DNA of 40,483 nt from Streptomyces tailanensis (lineage in GTDB: Bacteria; Actinomycetota; Actinomycetes; Streptomycetales; Streptomycetaceae). The number at the start of each line of letters is the position of its first letter. Position 1 is the first letter of the stretch. The notes under the pieces are model-generated. The model saw nothing but the letters and a program-made list of their open reading frames with translations. It had not been told where the DNA came from and searched no databases. The DNA lies in the NCBI RefSeq assembly GCF_008386495.1, contig NZ_VTHJ01000015.1:1-40483 (forward strand). The letters are read 5' to 3'. Below are positions 26,917 through 36,400 of this stretch, one piece after another. Both the position numbers and the translations under genes were made by a program.

Positions 26917-27070
26917 AGGTTCTCCACCCTCCTCTTGATGTGACGGCGGGATCGACCGCCGCGACGCGTCCATCGAGGCCGGACGCCCAGATGGTCCAGG
27001 CGGGCAAGAACCACCGTGATCGTCGCGCGACGCGCGGCCACAGCATTACACCGCCCCCGTGCCGTACCAC

Positions 27071-27104
27071 CCAAGTGATACCGCATACCACTCTAGTCAC
27101 TTGG
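27071..27104. promoter_or_regulatory. Inverted repeat over the esxBA promoter, BldD-like
   Basis: CCAAGTGA (27071-27078) and TCACTTGG (27097-27104) form a perfect 8-bp dyad with an 18-bp spacer that covers the -10 box and the likely start point. The half-sites AGTGA...TCACT resemble the published BldD operator (AGTGA, variable spacer, TCACC), as remembered. This would link ESX substrate expression to developmental control. Confidence 0.55.
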
Positions 27105-27118
27105 CGTGACGCTTCCAA
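27090..27118 (-). promoter_or_regulatory. esxBA promoter
   Basis: On the minus strand TTGGAA (27113-27118) and TAGAGT (27090-27095) are 17 bp apart, a near-ideal HrdB-type promoter. Start would be near 27083, giving a leader of about 167 nt. The rest of the 405-bp gap 26917-27321 shows no gene; the part near 27250-27321 should hold the promoter of the divergent DUF397 gene. Confidence 0.6.
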
Positions 27119-27321
27119 CTGCAAAGTGGTAACGGGCAGTTCAGGGGTCGGGCAGGTATCGGGACAAGAGTCGCACCAGGAACTCCGGTTGCCGACAGGG
27201 GGTGATGCGAGGATTGCGGGGTGTGACGCATTGCTGTTCTGTTTGTCGGTCACGGGTGGGCCACCGCACAAGTACTGTGGCCCCGTAGCTCGTTCGTACG
27301 TCGGGAAGGGATCGCGCCGTC

Positions 27322-27645
27322 ATGGCCGATGGGCTGGACAAGGATGCTGAGAAGGCACTCAAGGAACGCAAAGAGCGCGAGAAGGACGAGCTGTATGCGC
27401 TCGACATCTCGGGGGTGGAGTGGCACAGCGCGCCGGGGACCGAGGAGCATGAGGAGCGGGTGGAGATCGCGTACCTGCCCGAGGGGGCCGTGGCGATGAG
27501 GTCGTCGCTCGATCCGGACACCGTGTTGCGGTACACGGAGGCCGAGTGGCGGGCCTTTGTGCTCGGGGCGCGGGACGGGGAGTTCGATCTGGAGCCGGCG
27601 CCTCACAACGGCGGGCTTGATCAAGGGGCCGACGCCACTCAGTGA
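27322..27645 (+). CDS. DUF397-domain protein at the ESX locus
   Basis: 107 residues. A Lys/Glu-rich N-terminal helix (about 5-25) precedes a DUF397-like domain: LYALDISGVEWHSAP, VEIAYLPEGAVAMRSSLDPDTVLRYTEAEWRAFVLGARDGEFDL. The WxxFVxGARDGEFDL ending is typical of the family. It is divergent from esxBA across the 405-bp regulatory region and convergent with mycP. Unlike the DUF397 protein at 23812 it has no XRE partner beside it. Confidence 0.85.
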   Translation: MADGLDKDAEKALKERKEREKDELYALDISGVEWHSAPGTEEHEERVEIAYLPEGAVAMRSSLDPDTVLRYTEAEWRAFVLGARDGEFDLEPAPHNGGLDQGADATQ

Positions 27646-27699
27646 GAGTGGGGTGGTTCCCGGGGACGGGGCCGGCTCGCCGGGCCCCGGGGACTCGCC

Positions 27700-27949
27700 T
27701 CATGTGCCGGGGCTCACGCCCTCCATGCCCAGCACCAGCCACGGGCACTTCTTCTGTTGGCCGTCCTCCGGGCCCGTCGCGGGGGCGGGATCGTCTTCGG
27801 TCGCGTACACCAGGATCCCGGCGCCCTGCGCACAGTGCGGCGACCACGGCGGCCGCCACGGATCCCAGCAGCCTCGTACGGCGTCGGCGCGCCGTCCGCG
27901 CCGCGTCGGCGGATGCCGTGAACGGGGAGGGAAGTGGCCCGAAGGTCAT
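27700..27949 (-). pseudogene. Frameshifted small membrane protein gene after mycP
   Basis: The reading frame starts at an ATG 2 bp after the mycP stop: MTFGPLPSPFTASAD, an Arg-rich stretch, then a hydrophobic helix LLGSVAAAVVAALCAG. There it slips into an unlikely Arg/Pro-rich sequence. One frame over, directly after the helix, comes a plausible ending: AGILVYATEDDPAP, GQQKKCPWLVLGMEG, VSPGT and stop TGA at 27700. Removing one G from the GGG near 27823-27827 would join the two parts into an about 82-residue single-helix protein. Either a real inactivating insertion or a sequencing error. It would be the third gene of the eccB-mycP operon; function unknown. Confidence 0.65.
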
Positions 27950-27951
27950 GT

Positions 27952-29259
27952 TCAGGCGTCCTTACCGCGGTGCCTCCGGCGCAGATCGCGCAGTACGACC
28001 GCCGTGCCGGCGATGACCGTGACCAGGACCGCGCTGAGGCCGAGGGCGTACGTGGCGTAGCGCTCGTCGCGTTCGTGCGGGGTCTCGGCGAGGGAGAAAC
28101 GGGCGGTGTCGGGGGCCGGGGCCTTGGACACGCCGGGGTCCGGGGTCGGCGACGAGGGTGGGTCGGTCAGGTCGGACTCCTGTACCGCGCGGACCGGGTC
28201 GACGACGCCCCAGCCGACGAAGTTGTCGTGGCCGTTGACGGAACGTTCGGCGGTCTGCTCGATCTGGGTCACGATCTGGGCGGTCGACCAGTCCTTGTGC
28301 TTCTCCTTGAGGAGGGCCGCGACGCCCGCGACGAACGGGGCGGAGAAGCTGGTGCCGTTGTCCGTGCACTGGCCGCCGCCCGGGACGGTCGACACGATGT
28401 CGACGCCGGGGGCCGCCACGCCCACGAATTCGCCCGCCTGGGAGAAGGAGGCGCGTTCGTTGTTGCGGTCCGAGGAGGCGACGGCGAGTACGCCCTCGAA
28501 GGCGGCCGGGTAGGTGTTCTTGACCTGGCCGTCGAGGCCGTCGTTGCCGGCGGAGGCCACCACGACGACGTTCCGGTCGATGGCGTCGCGCACAGCCTGG
28601 GCGAGATTGGACGTGTTCGACAGGGGCTTCGTCGTGTCCTGGGAGATGTTGATGACGTGGGCGCCCCGGGAGACCGCGTAGGTGATCGCCTCCGCCATGG
28701 AGTCCGAGTCACCGCTGTTCTCTGCGTCGTTCTGGCGGATCGGGATGATCGTGGCGTTGGGGGCGAGTCCGACGAACCCGGTGCCCGTGTGGGGGCGGGC
28801 CGCGATGATGCCGGCGACCTTGGTACCGTGTCCCACCTGATCGTTGGTGGGGTCGCCGCCGCCCTTGCCCTTGGTGAGGAAGTCGCGGCCGGCCGCCTTG
28901 TCTACCGCCTTGGTCAACTGCGGGTTCTTGTCGTCGACTCCGGTGTCGATGACCGCCACCCGGATGCCCTTGCCCTTGTTGGTGCCCTGCCAGAGCTCGT
29001 CCAGGAGGACGCGTTGCAGCGCCCAGGGGCGGCCCTTGATCTGCTTGGCGGGGAAGGTGCACTCGCCACTGCCGTCGAGCTCCACGCGCGCGTGACCGCC
29101 GTCGAGCTCCACGCGCGCGTGGAGTTCGGGTACGGCCGCGGCGGCCGGCGGGGCCGTGGTCAGCGCGGTCAGTATCAGGGCCGCGGCCGCGGCCGGGAGG
29201 GTTGTCTTCTTCGGCGACACGGGTACGTCGCTCCCGTCCTTCTCTGTCGTCGCGGTCAC
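27952..29259 (-). CDS. mycP: Mycosin (MycP) subtilisin protease, eccB-linked copy
   Basis: 435 residues. Signal peptide (hydrophobic about 21-42, ending AAA), S8 protease domain, linker and C-terminal transmembrane helix (about 403-423) with basic RDLRRRHR stop: the standard mycosin layout. Asp105 (VIDTGVDD), His144 (VGHGTK), oxyanion Asn239 (ASAGND) and Ser304 (GTSFSAPF) are present. Between signal peptide and protease lies a duplicated 9-residue unit HARVELDG(G/S), encoded by a 27-bp tandem repeat. The GTG start overlaps the eccB stop by 4 bp; GTG at 29220 is an alternative with its own GGGAG. This is probably the structural mycosin of the machine, since it is coupled to eccB. Confidence 0.94.
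   Translation of the reverse strand: MTATTEKDGSDVPVSPKKTTLPAAAAALILTALTTAPPAAAAVPELHARVELDGGHARVELDGSGECTFPAKQIKGRPWALQRVLLDELWQGTNKGKGIRVAVIDTGVDDKNPQLTKAVDKAAGRDFLTKGKGGGDPTNDQVGHGTKVAGIIAARPHTGTGFVGLAPNATIIPIRQNDAENSGDSDSMAEAITYAVSRGAHVINISQDTTKPLSNTSNLAQAVRDAIDRNVVVVASAGNDGLDGQVKNTYPAAFEGVLAVASSDRNNERASFSQAGEFVGVAAPGVDIVSTVPGGGQCTDNGTSFSAPFVAGVAALLKEKHKDWSTAQIVTQIEQTAERSVNGHDNFVGWGVVDPVRAVQESDLTDPPSSPTPDPGVSKAPAPDTARFSLAETPHERDERYATYALGLSAVLVTVIAGTAVVLRDLRRRHRGKDA
29071..29121. repeat. 27-bp tandem duplication inside mycP
   Basis: GCCGTCGAGCTCCACGCGCG plus CGTG occurs at 29071-29094 and again, identical, at 29098-29121, period 27 bp. It adds a second copy of HARVELDGG in the mature N-terminal extension. 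Confidence 0.85.
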
Positions 29260-30794
29260 GAACCCTGCGGCTGCCGTGCGCTGTTGGTGTCGAGCCTGGG
29301 TCCCTTCGCCAGGAACTCCGACCAGACGAGCGGCACCTTCGCCGGCCTGACGTTCTCGTAGCCGAGCTTCACCTGGGCCTCGCTCGGTGCCGGCGTACCG
29401 TCGGACGTCGTCTGCTCGCCGTCGGTGCCGATGTCGGACTGCCTGCTGTCGCTGTCACCGTTCGCCTGGACCGCGTACCGCAGGCCGGTGTCCGTCACGA
29501 GGAAGAGCGATCCGGAGTCGGCGTCGGTGCCCTGGATCTGGGTGTAGAGCAGGCCTGTGCCGGGGGTGACGTACGTGCTCGTACCACCCGCGGTGATCTC
29601 GGCCGGGTACTCGGTGCCCGCCCAGGTGCCGAGGGTCGTGTCGTTGTCGTCGTCCACGTCGCGCAGGACGCTGCACACCGTGTCGCGGCCCGTGTTCACG
29701 GCGGCGGAGTTGACCATGGAGGCGCGCAGCGTCGGCCAATTCGCCGGCTGTCCGGCGAAAGTGCTGCTGTCTGCGGTGAAGTCCTGCAGACCCACCTTTG
29801 CGGCTACGCCGTTCATGTTCAGGGTGGCGGTCTGCGGGGAGGTGATCAGCAGCCAGGCCGTGAACTCGCTGATGGGCTGCACCTTGCCGGGGAGCACGAC
29901 GTAGTACTTCTTGCCTTCGCCCGTCTGCGTCTCGAGGACCATGCCGACGCGGTTCTCGTCCTCGGAGAGCTGGCCCTGGATCCCGGCCGGGGAGCCGACA
30001 CCGGAGGGGAGTTCGGGGTAGGCGATCGGATCACCCTTGTGCAGGGTCGCGATCCACTCCTTCGTGACGAGCTGGGGCGGCCTGGAACCCACGAGTGCGG
30101 TGGTCAGGTCGTCGTGGTCCCCCTCGGTCGCTTCACCGGCGATGGGGTACGCCTTGCCCGTGGCGTCGACCAAATAGCGCTCTCCGGTACGGGCCTTGAC
30201 GTACAGCACCTCGCCGCCGGAGAGGCGACCGGAGCCGTCCGTCTTCTTCGCGTCCCGGTCCGCGAGGACGAACGTGGCCTCCTGGACCGTGCTGCCCTTG
30301 CCACCGGGCTGCTCGCACACCGCCCAGCGCTTGGCCTTGCCCGCCTCTTCAGGGGTCGGCAACCGGTCGGGGGCGTAGGGGATTCCGAGGATGGGGCCGC
30401 GAGGCGGCTTCCCCGCGTCGAGGATCTCATCATTGATCTGGGTGACCTCGTAGTCGGCGCCGTTCATCAGCAGACGGGCGGAGGCGAGGTTGAGGACGGG
30501 GTGCAGGCGGGTGGTTCCGTCCGTCTTGAGGACCACGTAGCGGGTGGTCGACTGCTTGCCCACGATGACCCGGGTGCCGGGCTTGTTCCACCCCTTGGGC
30601 GCGGTCGGCTGGAACATTCCCCAGGCTCCGAAGACGCCCAGCACGAGGGCGCCGGCGATCAGGCTCGGTACGACGGCGCGCAACGGCTTCGGAGCCCCTT
30701 CCTCCGAGCCCCAGGGAGACGGCTGGAGAAAGGCCGCGAGCGTGCGCCGCTTCGCGAACGTGTAGGCGTTGAGTTCATCCCGCCGTGATGCCAT
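29256..30794 (-). CDS. eccB: Type VII secretion protein EccB
   Basis: 512 residues. Short cytoplasmic N-terminus (RRDELNAYTFAKRRTLAAFL), one transmembrane helix at about 43-61 (VVPSLIAGALVLGVFGAWGM), then a large extracytoplasmic domain with the repeated R1-type beta blocks of EccB and a conserved Cys pair (AVCEQPG; CSVLRD). The segment PILGIPYAPDRLP and the late VTDTGLRYAVQ are typical. Single-pass membrane component of the ESX core complex. It is divergent from eccE and followed by mycP with a 4-bp overlap (GTGA). Confidence 0.95.
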   Translation of the reverse strand: MASRRDELNAYTFAKRRTLAAFLQPSPWGSEEGAPKPLRAVVPSLIAGALVLGVFGAWGMFQPTAPKGWNKPGTRVIVGKQSTTRYVVLKTDGTTRLHPVLNLASARLLMNGADYEVTQINDEILDAGKPPRGPILGIPYAPDRLPTPEEAGKAKRWAVCEQPGGKGSTVQEATFVLADRDAKKTDGSGRLSGGEVLYVKARTGERYLVDATGKAYPIAGEATEGDHDDLTTALVGSRPPQLVTKEWIATLHKGDPIAYPELPSGVGSPAGIQGQLSEDENRVGMVLETQTGEGKKYYVVLPGKVQPISEFTAWLLITSPQTATLNMNGVAAKVGLQDFTADSSTFAGQPANWPTLRASMVNSAAVNTGRDTVCSVLRDVDDDNDTTLGTWAGTEYPAEITAGGTSTYVTPGTGLLYTQIQGTDADSGSLFLVTDTGLRYAVQANGDSDSRQSDIGTDGEQTTSDGTPAPSEAQVKLGYENVRPAKVPLVWSEFLAKGPRLDTNSARQPQGS

Positions 30795-30970
30795 GAGTGC
30801 CTGTTTCTCCCCGTACCGCGCCCGGGGGCCGGCGCCCCCGCCCTCCGTTGTCAGATCGGCCCCCTACTATGCCCGTTGAGTCTTTGCCTGCGTGGGGCGG
30901 GTAGGGTGCGTTCCGCATGGAGGCCGCCGTCGAGCGGGGCGATTCAGGTGACTACGGGGGGTTTGCAGCA

Positions 30971-32332
30971 ATGGCTTCCGCAAGCCGGACGCGATCGCGG
31001 TCGCGGTCGCGTACACAGGCGGCCGACCCGCGTTCCGTATCCGCGCCCTCTCCTGCACCCACTGCACCCACTGCACCCACGCCCGCGGTGTCGCCGTCCA
31101 CTTCCACTTCGGTCACGTTTCACCTCAAAGCGAACAACGGGCACTTCGGGGCGTTCCGATTGCAACAGCTGCTTCTCGTCGAGGCAGCCGGCGCCGTGCT
31201 GCTCGTCGGCTGGGCCGTCCACCCCCTCGCACTCGTCCCGGCGGCCGTGGTCGCCGTTCTGCTCGTCCTCCTCGCCGTCGTACGTCGCCGGGGGCGGTCG
31301 CTGCCCGAATGGCTGGCCACCGCACGGGCGTTGAAGACGCGGCAGCGGCAGGCCGCCGAGGCGGTGGTACCGCCGGGGACGGAGCCGGGCCTGGCGCCCG
31401 CGGTGGAATGCGACCCGAGTCTGCGGACGTACGCGTTCGGCGGGCGGGACCAGCGGCCGGTCGGAATCATCGGGGACGGGACGTTCGTCACGGCCCTACT
31501 GCAGGTCGAGGCGGACGCGACGGCGCTGCGGGCGGAGCGGAGCCGGCAGCCGTTGCCGTTGGGGCTGGTGCGGGACGCGCTGGAGGTCGACGGGATTCGG
31601 CTGGAGCGGGCGCAGGTCGTCCTGCACACCCAGCCGGCGCCCGCGATACAGCTGCCCCAGCAGTCGGTGGCGGTCAGTAACTACGCGCCGCTGCAGGCTC
31701 AGACGGGGGCTCCGGCGGTCCGTATCACCTGGATCGCGTTGAAGCTGGACCCGGAGCTGTGCCCGGAGGCCGTGGCCGCGCGTGGGGGTGGGCTCGTGGG
31801 GGCACAGAAGTGTGTCGTGCGCGTCGCGGACCATCTGGCGAGCCGGCTGACCGGGGCCGGGTTCCGGACGACCGTCCTCGATGAGGAGGAACTGGTCGCG
31901 GCCGTCGCCACGTCCGCCTGTGCCAATCCGTTGGTGACCGCGGAGGCCGGGCGTACGGACACTCCGCAGCGGCGCACCGAGGAGTCGGGGCGAAGCTGGC
32001 GGTGCGACAACCGTCGGCACACCACCTACTGGGTGCGGCGCTGGCCGCACCTGGGGGGAGGCAGGGGGCCGTCGCTTCCGCAGCTCCTGGGGGCGCTCAC
32101 GGCCGTGCCCGCGCTCGCCACCACGTTCAGTCTGACCCTGGCCCGCGGGGAGCGGCAGGAGGTGGCGCTCACCGGGCATCTGCGGGTGACCGGGCGCAGT
32201 GACGACGAACTCGTCGCGGCCCGGCGCGCGTTGGAGCATGCCGCCCGACAGGCCGGCGCCGGGCTCGCGCGACTCGACCGTCAACAGCTGCCGGGCATGC
32301 TCGCGACTCTGCCTCTCGGGGGTGTTCGGTGA
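30971..32332 (+). CDS. eccE: Type VII secretion protein EccE
   Basis: About 453 residues from the ATG at 30971, preceded by a G-rich site; an upstream GTG/ATG frame adds 18 residues. An Arg/Ser-rich and Pro/Thr-rich N-terminus is encoded by 9-bp tandem repeats (CCCACTGCA units at about 31055-31080, and GATCGCGGTCGCGGTCGCG). Two transmembrane helices follow at about 60-105 (LLLVEAAGAVLLVGWAVHPL; VPAAVVAVLLVLLAVV), then the soluble EccE domain with RTYAFGGRDQRPVGIIGDG and the later WWV-like WRCDNRRHTTYWVRRW block. Peripheral stabilising subunit of the ESX core. Stop overlaps the next start. Confidence 0.9.
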   Translation: MASASRTRSRSRSRTQAADPRSVSAPSPAPTAPTAPTPAVSPSTSTSVTFHLKANNGHFGAFRLQQLLLVEAAGAVLLVGWAVHPLALVPAAVVAVLLVLLAVVRRRGRSLPEWLATARALKTRQRQAAEAVVPPGTEPGLAPAVECDPSLRTYAFGGRDQRPVGIIGDGTFVTALLQVEADATALRAERSRQPLPLGLVRDALEVDGIRLERAQVVLHTQPAPAIQLPQQSVAVSNYAPLQAQTGAPAVRITWIALKLDPELCPEAVAARGGGLVGAQKCVVRVADHLASRLTGAGFRTTVLDEEELVAAVATSACANPLVTAEAGRTDTPQRRTEESGRSWRCDNRRHTTYWVRRWPHLGGGRGPSLPQLLGALTAVPALATTFSLTLARGERQEVALTGHLRVTGRSDDELVAARRALEHAARQAGAGLARLDRQQLPGMLATLPLGGVR

Positions 32333-33162
32333 TGGCCATGACCAGTGCGGGGGCGAATACGCCGGGTTCGTATCCGCCCGGTCCGCAGCCGCCCGGTCCG
32401 CAGCCGTCCGGTTCTCCTTCCTCTTCCTCCGCGCCTTCCGTCGGGGAGCGCGTACGTGAGCGTGTGCGCTCCGGGTTCGGGCTCATCGGACCCCGGCACG
32501 GGCGCCACACGCTGTCGCCGGAGCAGGTCGACTCCCTCGGACTGCCCATCGGGGACGACGGGGTCGTCGTAGGCGTGGACTCCGAGGGGCAGCCCGCGGT
32601 GCTGGGTGTCAACCGGCCCACTCCGTACGACGTCGTCCTCATCGGTGGGCTCTGGACCGCCCAGGTGCTCGCCCTGCGCGCGGCGGCGACCGGGGCGCGG
32701 GTCGCGGTGGAGACCGGGCGGGCACAGTCCTGGATGCAGATGGTGCATGCCATGGGCGGCGGGCAGAACGGTATGGCCGTGTACGACGTGGGGCGGGTTC
32801 CGCCGCAGGGCGCGTCGGCCGGCGGTCCTGTGCTCGTTGTGCGGGACTGCGGTATGCGGCCGCCGCGCGGGCGGGTTGTCTCCGGGCCCTGGCAGTCGGT
32901 GTTGACGTTGCTGCCGTACCTCAGTCCGGTGGCTCCCCGGCTCATTCGTCAGGCACGGCTCGTCGGCGTCCAGCGGGTCTCGCCGGACGAGGCGGGCGAG
33001 TTGGGGCGCGCGATGGCGCTGCCTCGGGCGGACGTGGACTCGTTGCCGACACTCGCCGACGGGGTGACGCTCTGGTGCGCCGATCGCGATCGGCAGTATG
33101 TGATGACCCAGCCGACCGATGCGGAGATCGGGTTGTTGGGGACGCCTCGGCGGATGGACTGA
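32329..33162 (+). CDS. ESX-associated protein coupled to eccE, function unknown
   Basis: 277 residues. Pro/Gly/Ser-rich disordered first about 40 residues (SYPPGPQPPGPQPSGSPSSS), then a soluble alpha/beta domain with TPYDVVLIGGLWTAQVLALRAAATGARVAVETGR, MVHAMGGGQNGMAVYDVG and PVLVVRDCG. The GTG start (or ATG one codon on) overlaps the eccE stop, so it belongs with the machine. The strand-Gly-Gly-helix near the start of the domain recalls nucleotide-binding folds, but no Walker motif is present. Known from memory as a conserved neighbour in Streptomyces ESX loci with no assigned role. Following 263 bp to the next gene show no gene; AGGAGG is the next RBS. Confidence 0.82.
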   Translation: MMAMTSAGANTPGSYPPGPQPPGPQPSGSPSSSSAPSVGERVRERVRSGFGLIGPRHGRHTLSPEQVDSLGLPIGDDGVVVGVDSEGQPAVLGVNRPTPYDVVLIGGLWTAQVLALRAAATGARVAVETGRAQSWMQMVHAMGGGQNGMAVYDVGRVPPQGASAGGPVLVVRDCGMRPPRGRVVSGPWQSVLTLLPYLSPVAPRLIRQARLVGVQRVSPDEAGELGRAMALPRADVDSLPTLADGVTLWCADRDRQYVMTQPTDAEIGLLGTPRRMD

Positions 33163-33425
33163 CGGCGAAGCGCTTCTCTTTTCGGGATGTTCACCGGTAA
33201 TAACCGGTTTGATGGGTTCTCGTTGGGGATACGTAGGTCGCCTTCGGGCAGGTGTGACGAAGCGGGCGGGCGCGGAGGGGTGGACGGGCCTGCCGTCGTC
33301 GCGCTCGTGGTGATTAGGCTGGGACCGGGGGCGCACGCCACGACGTCACGACGACACGGCTGGAACGACAAGAACGGTCGGCCCCGGCACGGCTTTGAGG
33401 GTGCACGACCACACCAGGAGGAATT

Positions 33426-36400
33426 GTGAACAGCGATCGGGACGGGATCCGCGGGGGCTGGGCCACACCCGGCGATGACCAGTCCGACGCCGAGTCCGCC
33501 ATCGAGACGACGGGCGAGTTCACCATCGACTATGCGCCGCCTGCCTGGTATACGCAGAACGCCTCGTCGGGAGGGGTCGGTTCGGATTCGGGTGCGCCTG
33601 CGGGGGCAGGGGCGGGTGCGGGGAGTGCTGTCCCGGCCGCCGGTTCGGTGCCGGCTCCGCCCGCGCCGCCTGTCGGTCCGCCTGTCGACATGGCCGGTGG
33701 GGCTTCGGGGGGTGCGGCTTCGGGGGGCGCTGTTCCGCCTCCGTGGCCTCCGGTTGGGCCCGTGCCCGTGTCCGAGCAGGCCGGTGCCGACAGCGGGGAC
33801 ATCGAGAGCGGCGCGACCATGCGGATCTCGGCCACCGCGTTGAAGCGCGAGATCGCGGAAGGGGCTGCGGCCAAGGCCGATGAGGGTGTCGCCGCTGAGG
33901 GTGGTGACGCGGGTGGGGCCGACTTCGAGTTGAACGCTCCGCGGGCGGAGGGTGAGGCGTCCGAGGGTGCCGTTGTGCCCGACGCCGAGTCCGTGGCCGG
34001 TGCCGATACCTCTGCCGGTGCCGGTGACAGTGATGCTGGGGCCGCGGAGGCCGGTCCGGATGCCGAGGTTCAGGGGCGGGACAGCGCCGAATCCGGCGCC
34101 GACGCCGATGCCGCCGAGCAGTCCGCCGATGCCGACCAAGGCAGCGAAGCCGGTGCCGCGGAGGGTGAGCAGCCCGGTCCCGCGGTCGCCTCGGACGCCG
34201 CCTCCGGCGAGGCCGAGCTAACGGATGCCGCACCTCAGGACGCGACTCCGCAGCCCCTCCCGGGCACCGACGAGCCTGCCGACGCAACCCCCGCCGACCC
34301 CGAGCCCTCGGCCGCCGTCCCGCAGAGCAGTGCGGCACCCCAGGATGCCCCGCCCGCCGCGGACTCGTCCGGTGGTGAATCGCAGACGCCCCCCGCGTGG
34401 GCTCCGCCGCCGGTTCCGCAGGGCGGGCTTCCGCCGTTGCCGCCCGCGTATCAGCCCGCCGCGCCCGCCCCGGCGGCGCAGTGGCCCCCGTCCGTGCCGT
34501 CGGCCCCGGCCGCCCAGGGCTTCCCCGAGGCGCCGCAGCCGGCGGCCGCGCAGGGGGAGCCGCCGATGCCGCCGCAGCAGCCGTTCCAGCCGCAGGCTCC
34601 TCAGGGCGCGCCCGCGGCCTGGGGCACCCCCCCTGCCGATGCCACGCCCGGCGCGCCCACTACGCCGCCGCCCCCGAGCCCCACGCCCCAGCAGGCCGCA
34701 CCTGCCCCGGCGGGCTACGGCTTCCCCCAACCCCCGGCACAGCCCGGCCAGCCCGGTCAACCCAGCGCCCCCTCTCCCGCCGCTCCCCCGGCCCCGCCCG
34801 CCCCCGGTTACGGCTTCCCGCCCCCGGGCGCACCCGCGCCCCAGGCCCCCGTACCCCCACAGGGCGGCTACGGCTTCCCCCAGCAGCCGGCCCAGCCGGG
34901 CCCCCCGAACGCCCCGCAGCCTCCCGCTGGTTACGGCTTCCCACACCCGGACGCGCCCGTACCCCAGCAGGGCGGCCCCGGCGCCCCCGGCGCACCGACC
35001 CCCAACCCCCAGGGCCCGCCCAACTCCCCCACTCCTCCGGGCGGTTACGGCTTCCCCCAGCCCCCCGCCCAGCCCGGTCAACCGCAGCCCCAGATCCCCG
35101 GCCAGCCCAACCACCCGGGCCACCCGAGCCACCCCGGCCAGCCCGAAAGTGCAGGTCACCCGGCCCAACCCGGCCCCGCAGGCGCCCCCGGCCAGCCCGG
35201 TCACCCCCAGGCCGCCGCGGCGCCCGCCCCCGTCGACCCCCGTACCGGCGCCGCCTGGCCGCAGCCCGTGCAGCACGACCAGCGGCAGCCCACCAACCCG
35301 GGTGTGGCGCCGCTCGGTTACACGGCGGCGGTGGAGCTGTCCTCCGATCGGCTGCTCAACAGCAAGAAGCAGAAGCAGAGGAGCAGTCGGCCGGCGTCCG
35401 GCGGCGGGCTGTTCAAGCTCGGTGGGAAGAAGGAGGAAGCCGAGCGGCAGCGGAAGCTGGAGCTGATCAGGACGCCGGTCCTGTCCTGCTACCGCATCGC
35501 GGTCATCAGCCTCAAGGGCGGCGTGGGCAAGACGACCACCACCACGGCCCTCGGCTCGACCCTCGCCACCGAGCGCCAGGACAAGATCCTCGCGATCGAC
35601 GCCAACCCGGACGCGGGCACGCTCGGCCGCCGGGTGCGGCGCGAGACCGGCGCCACCATCCGTGACCTGGTCCAGGCGATCCCGTACCTCAACTCGTACA
35701 TGGACATCCGGCGGTTCACCTCCCAGGCCCCCTCCGGCCTGGAGATCATCGCCAACGACGTCGACCCGGCCGTCTCGACTACCTTCAACGACGAGGACTA
35801 CCGGCGCGCGATCGACATCCTCGGCAAGCAGTACCCGATCATCCTGACCGACTCGGGTACGGGTCTGCTCTACAGCGCGATGCGCGGGGTTCTCGACCTC
35901 GCCGACCAGCTCATCATCATCTCGACGCCGTCCGTGGACGGTGCGAGCAGCGCCAGTACGACGCTGGACTGGCTCTCCGCGCACGGGTACCAGGACCTGG
36001 TGGCACGCTCCATCACTGTCATCTCCGGTGTGCGCGAGACCGGTAAGACGATCAAGGTGGAGGACATCGTCGCGCACTTCGAGACCCGGTGCCGTGGCGT
36101 GGTCGTCGTGCCCTTCGACGAACACCTCGCCGCCGGTGCGGAGTTGGACCTCGACATGATGCGGCCGAAGGTGCGGGAGGCGTACTTCACGCTCGCGGCC
36201 ATGGTCGCCGAGGACATGTCCCGGCACCAGCAGTCGCACGGCCTGTGGACGTCCGACGGCAACCCGCCGCCGGTCGCCGCCCCGCCGATGCCGGGCCAGC
36301 CGATGCCCGGCCAGCCGTATCCGGGCCAGCCCTACCCGCCGCAGCAGGCCCAGCCGTACCCCGGTCAGCCCGGTCAGGCCTACCCGGGCCAGGCCGCCCC

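Noticed and set aside
31051..31080. 9-bp tandem CCCACTGCA repeats as a regulatory microsatellite
   Set aside because: They fall inside the eccE reading frame and encode a Pro-Thr-Ala linker, a common low-complexity feature.
34700..35100. Regularly spaced GGCTACGGCTTCCC repeats, considered as a CRISPR or DNA repeat array
   Set aside because: They are in frame within the EspI-like gene and encode GYGFP protein repeats with irregular spacing.
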